Assembly: GCF_016908395.1 (NCBI RefSeq)
Contig: NZ_JAFBDU010000001.1
Coordinates: 124,001-188,000 of the forward strand
DNA: 64,000 bases
From: Metabacillus crassostreae
GTDB taxonomy: Bacteria > Bacillota > Bacilli > Bacillales > Bacillaceae
Reading direction: 5' to 3'
Of this stretch, positions 37,541 to 46,993 are shown piece after piece. Under the pieces are notes generated by a model, which saw only the letters and a program-made list of their open reading frames with translations, was not told where the DNA came from and did not search any database. How positions within the stretch are numbered: the first letter of the stretch is position 1; every line of letters begins with the position of its first letter. The position numbers and the translations under genes were made by a program.

Positions 37541-38677
37541 ATGAAGGCTGTCACATACCAAGGATTCATGGATGTCAAAGTAAAGGATGTTTCAGAACCT
37601 ATAATAAAGAATTCGGATGATATTATTGTAAAAATAACTCATTCTTCAATTTGTGGATCAGATCTTCACTTTTACCATGGAATGATTCCAAGCTTACAAA
37701 AAGGATCGATTATTGGTCATGAAGCAATAGGAATTGTTCATGAAATTGGAGAAGGTGTTTCAAAAGTAAGTAAAGGTGATAAAGTAGTGATTCCTTACAA
37801 TATAGCTTGTGGTGTTTGTGATAATTGTAAAAATTATTTAGAAAGTCAGTGTATGGTTGCAAATGTAGAAGGAGAAATAGGTGCTTGCTATGGGTGCTCA
37901 AGATTATACGGTGACTATAGTGGCAGTCAAGCAGAATATGTCAGAGTGCCCTTTGCCAATTTTACTCCTTATGTTGTACCAGCTCATAATACAATAACCG
38001 ATGAAGAATTACTTCTATTAACTGATGCTCTACCCACAGCTTATTGGGGAATTACACAATCAGGAATGAAAAAAGGTGATACAGTTATCGTAATAGGCTG
38101 TGGTCCTATTGGTTTGTTAACACAAAAGCTAGCATGGTTATATGGGGCCAAGAGAGTTATTGCTGTTGATCGTATTCCTTATCGAATTGAACATTCAATT
38201 AGGTGGAATAAAACCGAAGGATATAACATAGATCAAGAAGATTTACTTTCTGATGTTATAAGAGATATAACAAATGGCGGAGCAGATATAGTAATTGATT
38301 GTGTTGGTATGAGTGGTAAAATGACAGCAATAGAAATGCTCGAAACAGCGCTTCAACTTCAAGGTGGAGCACTTGGGACAATAGAGTTCGCTAGTCAAGT
38401 TGTTAAAATAGGAGGAACTATTCAATTGGTCGGTATTTATGGCTTAAGATATAATCAATTTCCATTAGGAGATTTTTTCGCCAGAAATATTACCATCAAA
38501 ATGGGACTTGCACCTGCTGTTCATAATGTGCCGTTATTATATAACTTATTGCAAAAGCAGCAGCTAAATACAAAGGATATTATCACACATTCATTTCCTC
38601 TTACAGAAGCTGAACATGCTTATCGGATTTTTAATCGTCGTAAAGAAAATTGCTTAAAAATTATTTTAAAGCCATAG
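37541..38677 (+). CDS. Zinc-dependent alcohol dehydrogenase, formaldehyde-dehydrogenase-like
   Basis: A 378-residue medium-chain dehydrogenase. Catalytic zinc ligands are in SICGSDLHFYHG and GHEAIG. The structural zinc is CGVCDNCKNYLESQC, followed by an insert rich in Cys/Gly (GACYGCSRLYGDYSGSQAEY) typical of the glutathione-independent formaldehyde dehydrogenase group. The NAD(P) fold is VIGCGPIGLLTQKLA. Cytosolic. Ribosome site GGGGTAAAGG. It follows the di-haem cytochrome by 17 bp. Substrate unproven. Confidence 0.88.
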   Translation: MKAVTYQGFMDVKVKDVSEPIIKNSDDIIVKITHSSICGSDLHFYHGMIPSLQKGSIIGHEAIGIVHEIGEGVSKVSKGDKVVIPYNIACGVCDNCKNYLESQCMVANVEGEIGACYGCSRLYGDYSGSQAEYVRVPFANFTPYVVPAHNTITDEELLLLTDALPTAYWGITQSGMKKGDTVIVIGCGPIGLLTQKLAWLYGAKRVIAVDRIPYRIEHSIRWNKTEGYNIDQEDLLSDVIRDITNGGADIVIDCVGMSGKMTAIEMLETALQLQGGALGTIEFASQVVKIGGTIQLVGIYGLRYNQFPLGDFFARNITIKMGLAPAVHNVPLLYNLLQKQQLNTKDIITHSFPLTEAEHAYRIFNRRKENCLKIILKP

Positions 38678-38784
38678 TAATTTAACCCTAATGTAAATCC
38701 AAAGCAAAACGTTAGGTATGATCAACTTGTACCTTATATAATATAATTCAATAATCTATAAGGTAAGTCAAGGGGTTGATAGAA

Positions 38785-39432
38785 GTGACGCTAAAAATAA
38801 AAGTATATAGTGATTATGTTTGTCCTTTTTGTTTAATAGCTAAAAAGCCTTTTGATGAAGCAATCAAAGGTAAGGATGTAGAAGCTGAGTGGATGCCATA
38901 TGAGTTAAGACCTTATCCTAATGAAACGTTAAAACCAGAAGAAACTTATTTACAATCAATTTGGAAACAATCTGTTTATCCTATGGCAAAAGAAATGGGA
39001 ATGTCAATGGTATTGCCTAAAATATCTCCACAACCATATACTCATTTAGCTTTTGAAGGATATCAATATGCGAAAGAAAATGGAAAAGCAATTGAATATA
39101 ATGAGCGAATACTAAGTGCATTTTTCCAAGAAGAACAAAATATCGGTGAAATTGAAGTACTAACAAAATTAGCAATTGAATTAGGTTTAAATGGAGAAGA
39201 GTTTAATAAAGCATTGAAGACAAGAAAGTATAAAGAAAAGCACCAACAAGAATTAAAAAAAGCTATTAACGAAGTGAATATTCAAGCTGTACCTACATTT
39301 ATAATAGGAAATCAAATGGTAGCAGGTGTAAGGTCTAAAGAGGAGTTCGAAGAAATTATTAATCAAGAGCTAAAGCCTACTAGCTTACAATTCTTTGGAG
39401 AAGGTATGTCGTGTGGAATTGACGGTTGTTAA
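38785..39432 (+). CDS. DsbA-family oxidoreductase, FrnE-like
   Basis: A 215-residue cytosolic thioredoxin-fold protein. The active site CPFC lies in SDYVCPFCLIAKKPF; the cis-proline motif is VPTFIIGNQMVAG. The C-terminus ends in a cysteine-containing tail (GMSCGIDGC). I chose GTG 38785, 9 nt after AAGGGG, rather than TTG 38776, which abuts that ribosome site. It belongs to the FrnE group that includes 2-hydroxychromene isomerase-like oxidoreductases. A second member of the same group is cut by the right edge at 63541. Confidence 0.85.
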   Translation: MTLKIKVYSDYVCPFCLIAKKPFDEAIKGKDVEAEWMPYELRPYPNETLKPEETYLQSIWKQSVYPMAKEMGMSMVLPKISPQPYTHLAFEGYQYAKENGKAIEYNERILSAFFQEEQNIGEIEVLTKLAIELGLNGEEFNKALKTRKYKEKHQQELKKAINEVNIQAVPTFIIGNQMVAGVRSKEEFEEIINQELKPTSLQFFGEGMSCGIDGC

Positions 39433-39500
39433 AAATTACTTTATAAAATCAACTATTATTTCTCGGGAAAGCGCAAAAATTGACAAAAAAATAGAAAAAA

Positions 39501-39535
39501 AGAGGGTATGGACAATTTAGTTCATACCTTTTTTT
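39501..39535 (+). terminator. Intrinsic terminator after the FrnE-like gene
   Basis: GGTATGGAC pairs with GTTCATACC across a 6-nt loop and is followed by seven T. Confidence 0.8.
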
Positions 39536-39658
39536 GCAAATTGTTGCTAAAGTATAGTTTTATTGAATAAATAATTAATTTTTGTTTAACTAGACTGTAA
39601 AATTACTGCTGCCTTCAAGTATTTTAAAGCAAAGCAAAAATGATCTTAAGCTCAAATA

Positions 39659-41179
39659 TTAACTATCATCTTCAAGTTTATCTATTAAAGAGGCTCCTTT
39701 ATCAGAGACAATAAAACCTGTACTATGTTTTGTAATCCACAATTCTTTCTCTAGTGTTTTTAATAATTTATGGATATCTTTTTCTTCCCACTTTTCTAGA
39801 AAACCAAATAAGAAATGTTGATCTAGTTTTTGTTCACGAAGAGAATATGAAGTTCTCCCTTTCAGGATTTGTGCAATTACGTGGAAAGAAAGATTCTCCA
39901 ACGAAATAATTCCCTTTAAAATTCTTGCGACCATAAAATAGGTAAGATGATTTTTTTTTATTATAATAAGCGTTTCATTAGGCTTGATATCAAAATGTCG
40001 AAGCACATGCACAAGTTCTTTTTGTAAAGATTTGATGCTTTCGCTAATCTCATCAAAGGAATAGTTGTTAAATGTTTTTAGTAAAGCAATAGTAGGTATA
40101 TGAAATTGGCTTATCCAAAGTAAGCTAGAAGCTGGACGGCTTAAAGGAACATTAATTTGAGAAAGCTCCTTTATTAAATTCATAGCAAACTGATTTTCTA
40201 TTGTTATATTAAATGGTAGATGACCAATTTGATTGACTAACCTTACTATTTTCGATATATCTATATTCTTTTTTATATATACGAGAAATTCTAAACTATT
40301 TACTAGTTTGATGTTTTTCTCAATGATTTCATTAAACTGATTTTCTATTGTTGAAATCCGCTTGATTGCTTGGTCCATATTGGGGTTTTCATTTAATAAA
40401 TACTTATCTTCTTTAAGACAATAATGATACTCTTTCTGACAAAATGAACAATCACATTTTAGTAACTTTTTTGAGGATAAAACAGTTAATGATTTATCGT
40501 GTTCACACCACAAAGGTAGTTTTCGATAAGGCCAAAGAACGATTTCGACACGCTGTCTCCAATATGAAACATCTTCTGGTGGAGAAAGAACAGACAGAAG
40601 AGGGGAGCGATTAGCTATTTCTACAGAATCAACAATTTCTTGCTTTTTAAGATAAAGCTGAACAAAAGGATGCTGATTATAAGCTTTTTTCATTATTTGT
40701 ATCCATTGGTTTTCTGATTTCTTGCTGAGCTCTGCACAAAACAAATATTCTGCTATTACCTTTTTTAAAAAAATTATTAATTCGTCATTTGATAGTTTGG
40801 AGATATCCTCTTCATAAAATGATTCCTTTTGATAGGGTATACCATGATTAGGAGAAAAAGATTTCCAAAGGAGGAAATCTGGGTTGATGATTTTTGTTTC
40901 TACTTTTTCATCTTTATTCATCATTACTGGTAAAAAGACTTCATGTTTGATTTGTAAAAAGTAATGTAGATTTTTTCTTTCATCAATAGATAAAGTCATC
41001 CTCGAAAGAGCATCATTTAACCTGTTGAGTATTGATTTATCTGTTTTATGTCCAATCGATCTAATTTTTTTATTTTTTTTCCCAAGTGGAATTAATACGA
41101 TATTTGGATATTCTTGAAAATAATAATAATGATTTTTAAGGCTCACATTTATTCCTACCTTTTTTATGATATTTTTCAT
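39659..41179 (-). CDS. Orphan RQC-domain DNA-binding protein (RQC-minor class)
   Basis: A 506-residue protein without helicase motifs. The C-terminal 90 residues (LSFHVIAQILKGRTSYSLRE onward, then LLKTLEKELWITKHSTGFIV) look like the winged-helix RQC domain of RecQ helicases. A central cysteine cluster, WCEHD...KCDCSFCQKEYHYC (residues about 225-255), may bind zinc. The N-terminal 200 residues are not recognised. Such RecQ-free proteins are known in Bacillaceae as RQC-minor families; their biology is unclear. Low hydrophobicity, no signal peptide. It is monocistronic and flanked by unrelated genes. Confidence 0.65.
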   Translation of the reverse strand: MKNIIKKVGINVSLKNHYYYFQEYPNIVLIPLGKKNKKIRSIGHKTDKSILNRLNDALSRMTLSIDERKNLHYFLQIKHEVFLPVMMNKDEKVETKIINPDFLLWKSFSPNHGIPYQKESFYEEDISKLSNDELIIFLKKVIAEYLFCAELSKKSENQWIQIMKKAYNQHPFVQLYLKKQEIVDSVEIANRSPLLSVLSPPEDVSYWRQRVEIVLWPYRKLPLWCEHDKSLTVLSSKKLLKCDCSFCQKEYHYCLKEDKYLLNENPNMDQAIKRISTIENQFNEIIEKNIKLVNSLEFLVYIKKNIDISKIVRLVNQIGHLPFNITIENQFAMNLIKELSQINVPLSRPASSLLWISQFHIPTIALLKTFNNYSFDEISESIKSLQKELVHVLRHFDIKPNETLIIIKKNHLTYFMVARILKGIISLENLSFHVIAQILKGRTSYSLREQKLDQHFLFGFLEKWEEKDIHKLLKTLEKELWITKHSTGFIVSDKGASLIDKLEDDS

Positions 41180-41532
41180 TATAGTTAGATTTATAAGCTA
41201 ATGAAAATTTAAAGGTGTTTTTAGTTAAGGCTCTTTTACGGAAATTTAATTAAAAGCAAATGAGGTTAAGCTTGTATATATAGACTTTATTTTATAATTA
41301 TCAGAAAATATGTCAAAAAACAACAAAAAACATATCATATTTCACTTGTCGACAATTTACATTTACATCTGTTCATGCGCGTTCTTTATAAAGAATTCCT
41401 AAGCTTCTTTTATTCGACAATAATATATAAGGGTATCTTCAAAAATGAGAATAAAATATGATACACTTATTTTCAGAAAAAAATAAATTATATAAATATA
41501 TTTTACTTGGGAAATAAAGGGGGGGGATATAG
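41180..41532. other. Intergenic region with a family B relic and palindromes
   Basis: TTAAGGCTCTTTTACGGAAA at 41225-41244 matches the left end of family B, and TTGTATATATAGAC near 41273-41286 resembles its right third; the remainder is lost. TTGTCGACAA (about 41346) and TTCTTTATAAAGAA (about 41380) are perfect palindromes and may be operators for the aminotransferase gene. No gene is evident. Confidence 0.4.
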
Positions 41533-42699
41533 ATGAAAATAACATTATCAGAACGGATGGATTTCTTTAAACCATCGATATTTACAGAGCTCTCTCACTA
41601 TAAAAATAAAAAAATTGCAAAAGGTGAAGATATCATTGATTTAAGTATTGGTAGTCCGGATTTACCACCTCCTGATTTTATAACATCAATATTATCGGAA
41701 GAGGTAAAAAGAGAGGATCAGTATGGATACTCCTTAACTGGTACTGCCGAATTTAATCAAGAAGTTGTAGCATTTTATAAAAGAAACTACAATGTTCAGC
41801 TTCAAGAAAAATCAGAAGTGTTATTAATGATGGGGTCCCAAGATGGTCTTGTCCATTTTCCTTTAGTGTTTGCTAATCCTGGTGATTTGATTTTAGTGCC
41901 TGATCCAGGGTATACCGCTTATGCAGCCGGCATAGCAATGGCAGGAGCAAAACCTTATTTTATGCCGCTAAAAAAAGAAGAACAATTTTTGCCAAATCTT
42001 TCTAGTATCCCAGTGGGAATTGCAAAGGAAGCAAAGCTGATGATTTTGAATTTTCCTGGTAACCCAGTTCCAGCTTTAGCTAGCAGTGACTATTTTAAAG
42101 AAGTAGTAGAGTTTGCTAAAAAATACAATATTCTTGTACTTCATGATTTTGCCTACAGTGAGCTCTATTATGAAGGGAAAAAGCCAATTAGTTTTTTATC
42201 AATAGAAGGTGCGAAGGATATTGGAGTAGAAATGTCATCGTTTTCAAAGAATTACAATTTAGCTGGTACTAGAATTGGTTATTTGGCTGGAAACGCCGAA
42301 ATTGTAAAAGCGATGAGCCAACTAAAAAGTAATTTAGATTATGGAGTTTTCTTACCTGTGCAAAAAGCTGCCATACATGCGTTAAGAGATGGGGAGGAAT
42401 TTTGTCAAAAAAGTCGTGATATTTATGAATTAAGAAGAAATACACTTGTTGATGGATTAAATGAACTAGGTTGGGCTATTGGAAAACCAGAAGCAGGTAT
42501 GTTTCTTTGGGCGGAAATTCCAAGGGGCTGGAACTCATTAGATTTTACTTATGCTCTTATTGATAAAGCGGGTGTTGTTGTTACACCAGGTCACGCTTTC
42601 GGACCACATGGTGAAGGTTTTGTAAGAATCGCTCTTGTGCAAAATAATGAGAAATTAACTAAGGCAATTGATAATATTCAGAAATCTACTATCTTTTAA
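41533..42699 (+). CDS. Class I/II pyridoxal-phosphate aminotransferase
   Basis: A 388-residue fold-type I aminotransferase of the LL-diaminopimelate/aspartate aminotransferase-like group. Visible are DLSIGSPDLPPP, YGYSLTGTAEF, the cofactor Tyr/Asp segment LHDFAYSELYYEG and the lysine that binds PLP in SSFSKNYNLAGTRIGYLAGN. C-terminal RIALV holds the substrate-carboxylate Arg. An AAGGGGGGGG ribosome site lies upstream. Substrate is not determined. Stand-alone gene. Confidence 0.88.
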   Translation: MKITLSERMDFFKPSIFTELSHYKNKKIAKGEDIIDLSIGSPDLPPPDFITSILSEEVKREDQYGYSLTGTAEFNQEVVAFYKRNYNVQLQEKSEVLLMMGSQDGLVHFPLVFANPGDLILVPDPGYTAYAAGIAMAGAKPYFMPLKKEEQFLPNLSSIPVGIAKEAKLMILNFPGNPVPALASSDYFKEVVEFAKKYNILVLHDFAYSELYYEGKKPISFLSIEGAKDIGVEMSSFSKNYNLAGTRIGYLAGNAEIVKAMSQLKSNLDYGVFLPVQKAAIHALRDGEEFCQKSRDIYELRRNTLVDGLNELGWAIGKPEAGMFLWAEIPRGWNSLDFTYALIDKAGVVVTPGHAFGPHGEGFVRIALVQNNEKLTKAIDNIQKSTIF

Positions 42700-43001
42700 T
42701 ATTCTATTGAATACCTAATAAAGACCCGAATTAGTCTAATAATTCGGGCCTATATTAGCTTAAATACTTATGTTTAGCAGTTCTTAATTTTTATTAGTAT
42801 GTTTTACCCCTGAAATAGAGTATAGACATATTTCTCCGTATGAAACCTTAATATAAAAAACTACAAAATTCCCCTCTCTAACCATATTTTGACGAATAAT
42901 GGTGAAATTAACAAAAAAATTACAAAAATGACATTTAATCTTTATAGGACTCTACTAAAATTATCATGTGTATAAAAATATAGTAGGGGGATTTAATCAT
43001 C
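42700..43001. other. Intergenic region: hairpin and promoter-like sequence
   Basis: CCCGAATT (42725-42732) and AATTCGGG (42741-42748) form a hairpin 25 bp after the aminotransferase stop, without a T-run. TTAACA (42908) and ATTACA (42919) are 11 bp apart, as half-sites of a PhoP box would be, but the match is weak. No gene is evident. Confidence 0.35.
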
Positions 43002-45026
43002 ATGTTAAAAAGTATTGTTTCAAAGGTAATTGTTACTGCAGCATCATTTGTTGTATTGCTTTCAGCTAATTCAACTCAAGCAACAGGTTTATTAACAAAG
43101 TATGATAGTGAAGCAGGAGAACAGCTTCATGTTGAATTCGTAGGACAATATAAAAGTGGAGCAAAAATCGGTGAGGGTGGAACAGAAATTGTTGCCTATG
43201 ATTCTATTAATAAGTATGCATTTTCTGTAAATGGTGCAGCTAAAGCTGTAGATATTCTAGATTTGAACGGATTAAAGGATGGAAAACAGGATATACCTTT
43301 AGTCAGACAAATCACTTTATCAGATCTTGGTGTCTCAGCATCTGATGTAACGAGTGTTGCCATTCATCCTGAGGGTCAATATATAGCAATTACTGCGCCT
43401 GCAGAGAATAAAGTAGATCATGGTCATGTAGTTTTTCTAACAAAGAATGGAGATTATCTTTCCCATGTAGAAGTTGGGGCTCTTCCTGATATGCTTACAT
43501 TTACCTCTGATGGTACAAAAATATTAGTAGCTAATGAAGGTGAACCTAATGATGATTACTCGATAAACCCTGAGGGTACGGTTAGTATTATTGATCTAAC
43601 TGGAGAAATAAACTCTGTAACAAATGAACATGTAACAACAATAAAATTCACGGATGATGTTATAGATAGTAATGTTAGAAAAGTGAATAATGATAATACA
43701 TATTCTGAAGAACTAGAGCCTGAGTATATTGTAGTTGATGAAGAAAATAAGTATGCATATGTAGCATTGCAAGAAAATAATGCAATTGCTAAACTAGATT
43801 TACAAAAAAAGCAAATTATTTCTGTAAAAAGTCTTGGCTTTAAAGATTATTCTATAGAAAAAAACAAAATGGATGCATCGAATAAGGATGATAGTATATC
43901 TATTAGAAATTGGCCTGTATTATCCATGTATCAACCAGATGGACTTTCTTTTTATAAAGTAGATGGACAAACATATATATTATCTGCTAATGAAGGTGAT
44001 GCTCAAGATTATGATGGTTTTTCTGAAGAACAAAGAGTTAAGGACCTAAAAGATTCATATGAATTAAATGCTAGTTTATATGAAGGTTACACACAAGAGG
44101 AATTAAATAAATTAGTAGAAGACGGTTTGTTTAAAGATAACCAATTAGGAAGATTAAATTCAACAACTTCAGCTCCGAAAAATGAAAATGGTAAATATGA
44201 AGCAATATATGCATATGGAGCACGCTCTTTTTCTATTTGGAATGGAGATAGCTTAGAACAAACGTATGATAGTGGATCAGATTTTGAAGATATAACACAA
44301 AAGGTCTATGGGGAAAACTACTTTAACTCTAATAACGATGAAAATAGCTTTGATTCTCGGAGTGATGATAAAGGTCCAGAACCAGAATCAGTTATAGTCG
44401 GAAAGGTACAAGGACAAAATTACGCTTTTATCGGATTAGAGCGTGTTGGTGGGATTATGATTTACAATGTTGATAATCCTAGTGCCCCTACATTTACAAA
44501 ATATTTCTCTAGTCGAGTGTTTAATGAGGAAGAAGAAGTTACATCTTCTAGTGGAGATGTTGCCCCTGAAGGTTTAACGTTTGTTTCTGCCGAAGATAGT
44601 CCAACTGGACAAAATCTTTTACTTGCAGCACATGAAATTTCTGGAACAATTGCTGCATATCAGATTGGAATTGAAGTAGAAAAACCAGGAGATGGTAATA
44701 CACCTGGTACACCTGATGAAGATCCCGTGGAAATAAAAGATCCTGTTCCAGGTGATGATGGTGTGGAGCAACCAAAAGAAGAAGCTGAGGTTTTGATTCC
44801 TGAAAAAACAAACAGTGGTAAGGAGTCACCAGAAGGAGTAAAAGAGCAGGAAAAGAAAAAGGTTGAGAATGTTAATGGACAAGAAAACAATGAATCCCCA
44901 AAAAATGCTTCATTAGATAGTCATAAATTACCTAATACTGCTTCAGCAAACTATAACTTAATTTTTCTAGGTGTAATGTTTACTATGATTGGGTTATTAG
45001 TATTTCGAAAAGTAAAAGTACAATAA
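43002..45026 (+). CDS. LPXTG cell-wall protein with choice-of-anchor I (beta-propeller) domain
   Basis: A 674-residue surface protein. The signal peptide is at 1-28 (VIVTAASFVVLLSANSTQATG). The body is a beta-propeller-like domain of the choice-of-anchor I / alkaline-phosphatase-like type (motifs VAIHPEGQYIAITAPAENKV, LVANEGEPNDDY, ILSANEGDAQDYDGF, GPEPESVIVGKV). A Pro/Glu-rich wall-spanning stretch (about 560-635) leads to the sortase motif LPNTA near residue 642, a membrane helix and a short basic tail (FRKVKVQ). It should be covalently attached to peptidoglycan by sortase A. Function unknown; related proteins have been linked to phosphate or nucleotide metabolism (family context only). Confidence 0.88.
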   Translation: MLKSIVSKVIVTAASFVVLLSANSTQATGLLTKYDSEAGEQLHVEFVGQYKSGAKIGEGGTEIVAYDSINKYAFSVNGAAKAVDILDLNGLKDGKQDIPLVRQITLSDLGVSASDVTSVAIHPEGQYIAITAPAENKVDHGHVVFLTKNGDYLSHVEVGALPDMLTFTSDGTKILVANEGEPNDDYSINPEGTVSIIDLTGEINSVTNEHVTTIKFTDDVIDSNVRKVNNDNTYSEELEPEYIVVDEENKYAYVALQENNAIAKLDLQKKQIISVKSLGFKDYSIEKNKMDASNKDDSISIRNWPVLSMYQPDGLSFYKVDGQTYILSANEGDAQDYDGFSEEQRVKDLKDSYELNASLYEGYTQEELNKLVEDGLFKDNQLGRLNSTTSAPKNENGKYEAIYAYGARSFSIWNGDSLEQTYDSGSDFEDITQKVYGENYFNSNNDENSFDSRSDDKGPEPESVIVGKVQGQNYAFIGLERVGGIMIYNVDNPSAPTFTKYFSSRVFNEEEEVTSSSGDVAPEGLTFVSAEDSPTGQNLLLAAHEISGTIAAYQIGIEVEKPGDGNTPGTPDEDPVEIKDPVPGDDGVEQPKEEAEVLIPEKTNSGKESPEGVKEQEKKKVENVNGQENNESPKNASLDSHKLPNTASANYNLIFLGVMFTMIGLLVFRKVKVQ

Positions 45027-45035
45027 TACTGATGA

Positions 45036-45066
45036 AAGCATCGATTAAATGATCGATGCTTTTTTT
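45036..45066 (+). terminator. Intrinsic terminator of the LPXTG gene
   Basis: AAGCATCGAT pairs perfectly with ATCGATGCTT across a 6-nt loop, followed by a T-run. Repeat A3 begins 6 bp later. Confidence 0.88.
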
Positions 45067-45071
45067 ATACT

Positions 45072-45258
45072 AGGCTATGTTAAAGGTTAATGTTGATTTT
45101 TAGCACATTGTTGATTGGAAGTGAATATATGAGACTCCTGCTTAGAGAAGCGTGTCAAAGGGAGACCCCACAGGCGCTCGCGCCGAGGAGGATCCCGGAC
45201 CGCCCGCGGAAAGCGAATGCCTGTAACGGAAATCAACAACAAAGTTTAACAGAGCCTT
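45072..45258 (-). repeat. Family A MITE-like element, copy A3 (short form, inverted)
   Basis: 187 bp in the opposite orientation to A2: TAGGCTATGTTAAAGG at the left, AACAGAGCCTT at the right. Flanked on both sides by ATAC, an exact 4-bp target duplication. The GC-rich core GAGGATCCCGGACCGCCCGC is the reverse complement of the A2 core. An open frame from 45090 through it is an artefact of the repeat. Confidence 0.9.
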
Positions 45259-45652
45259 ATACAAAAGAAACTTATTGTAATTTGTAGTGATAATTCGTAT
45301 ATATTTAGTCATTAATTCTGAAAATGTTAATAAAAATCAGTAAGATAAACAGGTAATCTCCCTAAGATAGAAAATGGTAAAGCTAATGTTAAATTAGCAA
45401 AATATATTTGTTAAATTAACCCATGTTTATTGAAAAAACCTTGTAAAATCCACTGGAATCATAGGGATCCTATATGAAAATAATATTTTTATAGATTATT
45501 TTGAATCTTTTGTCGAAAAACAGTTGTTAACTACTTCCTTATAGTTATAAAATAGGTAAATATAGTTCAATGACAAAATTTCTATTGTTTATATGCTTCA
45601 GAGGTTACTCTTAGATGTAACTTCTTTAAATTTATAGGTGGGAGAGTTAGAG
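45259..45652. other. Intergenic leader region upstream of the branched-chain aminotransferase
   Basis: AT-rich sequence with TTAATTCTGAAAATGTT near 45310, a weak match to the CodY box, and the hairpin GGTTACTCTTAGATGTAAC near 45603. No T-box motif is present. No gene is evident. Confidence 0.3.
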
Positions 45653-46723
45653 ATGACAACAAAAATTGATATCACGTTGAGCGAAACAAAAAAAGAAAAA
45701 CCTGAATCAGGTCAATTGGAATTCGGCAGAGTATTTACTGACCATATGTTTGTTATGGATTACAGTCCAACTAAAGGGTGGCATGATGCTCGTATTACCC
45801 CATATGAGCCAATATCATTAAATCCATCATCAATGGTTTTCCATTATGGGCAAACTGTATTTGAGGGCTTGAAGGCTTATCGAACAGAAGATGATAAAGT
45901 TTTATTATTTAGACCAGAGAAAAATATGCAAAGGTTGAATTTATCAAATGAACGTCTTTGTATACCACAAATTGATGGAGATTTTGTTATTGAAGCATTA
46001 AAACAACTTGTAGCTATTGATAAAGATTGGATTCCTACAGCTGAAGGGACATCACTATATATTCGACCATTTATCATCCCAACAGAATATTATTTAGGTG
46101 TTGCTCCTTCTAAATTTTATCGGTTTATGATCATTCTATCACCGGTGGGCTCTTATTATAAAGAGGGTATTCACCCAGTTAAGATTTTGGTTGAAAATCA
46201 ATATGTTCGTGCAGTTGCTGGTGGAACAGGTAAAGCAAAGACAGGCGGTAACTATGCTTCAAGTTTAAAAGCTCAAGAGGAAGCTTCTAAAAAAGGCTAT
46301 TCTCAAGTATTATGGCTAGATGGAGTGGAAAAGAAATATATTGAAGAAGTTGGAAGTATGAATATCTTTTTCAAAATTAATGGTGAAGTAATTACTCCAG
46401 AGCTTAATGGAAGTATTCTAGAAGGTGTAACCAGAAACTCTATTTTAAAAATGCTTTCACATTGGGGAATGGTGGTTTCAGAAAGAAAGCTATCAATGGA
46501 AGAGGTATATCAAGCTTATAAACAAGGATTATTGGAGGAAGCATTTGGTACAGGAACCGCAGCGGTTATTTCTCCAATTGGTGAATTTTATTATAACGAT
46601 GAGAAAATCATCATAAATAATGGTGAAACAGGAGAAATTTCTAAGAAATTGTATGACACGTTAACAGGTATTCAAAAAGGTACACATAAAGACATTTTTA
46701 ATTGGGTAACAGAAGTAAAATAA
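45653..46723 (+). CDS. ilvE: Branched-chain amino acid aminotransferase
   Basis: A 356-residue fold-type IV PLP enzyme that transaminates leucine, isoleucine and valine; the same length as B. subtilis YbgE. Motifs include SSMVFHYGQTVFEGLKAYR, RPFIIPTE, the PLP lysine in GKAKTGGNYASSLKAQ and the cofactor-binding loop LNGSILEGVTRNSIL. Start ATG 45653 with GGGAG; an in-frame GTG at 45638 lies before that ribosome site. CodY control is usual in Bacillus, but I see only a weak candidate site. It is monocistronic. Confidence 0.93.
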   Translation: MTTKIDITLSETKKEKPESGQLEFGRVFTDHMFVMDYSPTKGWHDARITPYEPISLNPSSMVFHYGQTVFEGLKAYRTEDDKVLLFRPEKNMQRLNLSNERLCIPQIDGDFVIEALKQLVAIDKDWIPTAEGTSLYIRPFIIPTEYYLGVAPSKFYRFMIILSPVGSYYKEGIHPVKILVENQYVRAVAGGTGKAKTGGNYASSLKAQEEASKKGYSQVLWLDGVEKKYIEEVGSMNIFFKINGEVITPELNGSILEGVTRNSILKMLSHWGMVVSERKLSMEEVYQAYKQGLLEEAFGTGTAAVISPIGEFYYNDEKIIINNGETGEISKKLYDTLTGIQKGTHKDIFNWVTEVK

Positions 46724-46732
46724 CTCTTTTTT

Positions 46733-46765
46733 AGCAAGGCTACATGTAGTCTTGCTTTTTTATTT
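46733..46765 (+). terminator. Intrinsic terminator of the branched-chain aminotransferase gene
   Basis: AGCAAGGCTACA pairs with TGTAGTCTTGCT (one G-T pair) and is followed by TTTTTATTTTTTT. Confidence 0.88.
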
Positions 46766-46993
46766 TTTTTATTTCTTCATTGTTAAAAGTAATTTGAAAT
46801 TTTTTCCAATTTTTTCGTCTTACTGTTAAAGACTTAACGATTGACCTGAACTTTTAAAAAATCTCATGAAAATTAATGGGAATAAATAACATTATAGGAT
46901 ATTTTAATTAATTTTGAATATATATAAACTTGCTAAATGTTATTATAGTCAATCCTTAAGGTAACTAATATAGTGAGAAATGTGGGTGAGAAT

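Noticed and set aside
42908-42933. Possible PhoP box upstream of the LPXTG gene
   Set aside because: Only two approximate half-sites with 11-bp spacing in poly-A-rich sequence; such matches are expected by chance.
44548-44890. Two minus-strand frames opposite the LPXTG protein gene
   Set aside because: They are antisense to the low-complexity wall-spanning region; their His/Leu/Ser bias is a by-product of the Pro/Glu codons on the coding strand.
45090-45287. Open frame of 65 residues rich in Arg and Pro
   Set aside because: It is a frame through the GC-rich core of repeat A3; composition reflects the repeat, and there is no ribosome site.
45305-45325. Possible CodY box upstream of ilvE
   Set aside because: Only about 10 of 15 consensus positions match; too weak in AT-rich DNA, although CodY control of this gene is known in B. 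subtilis.
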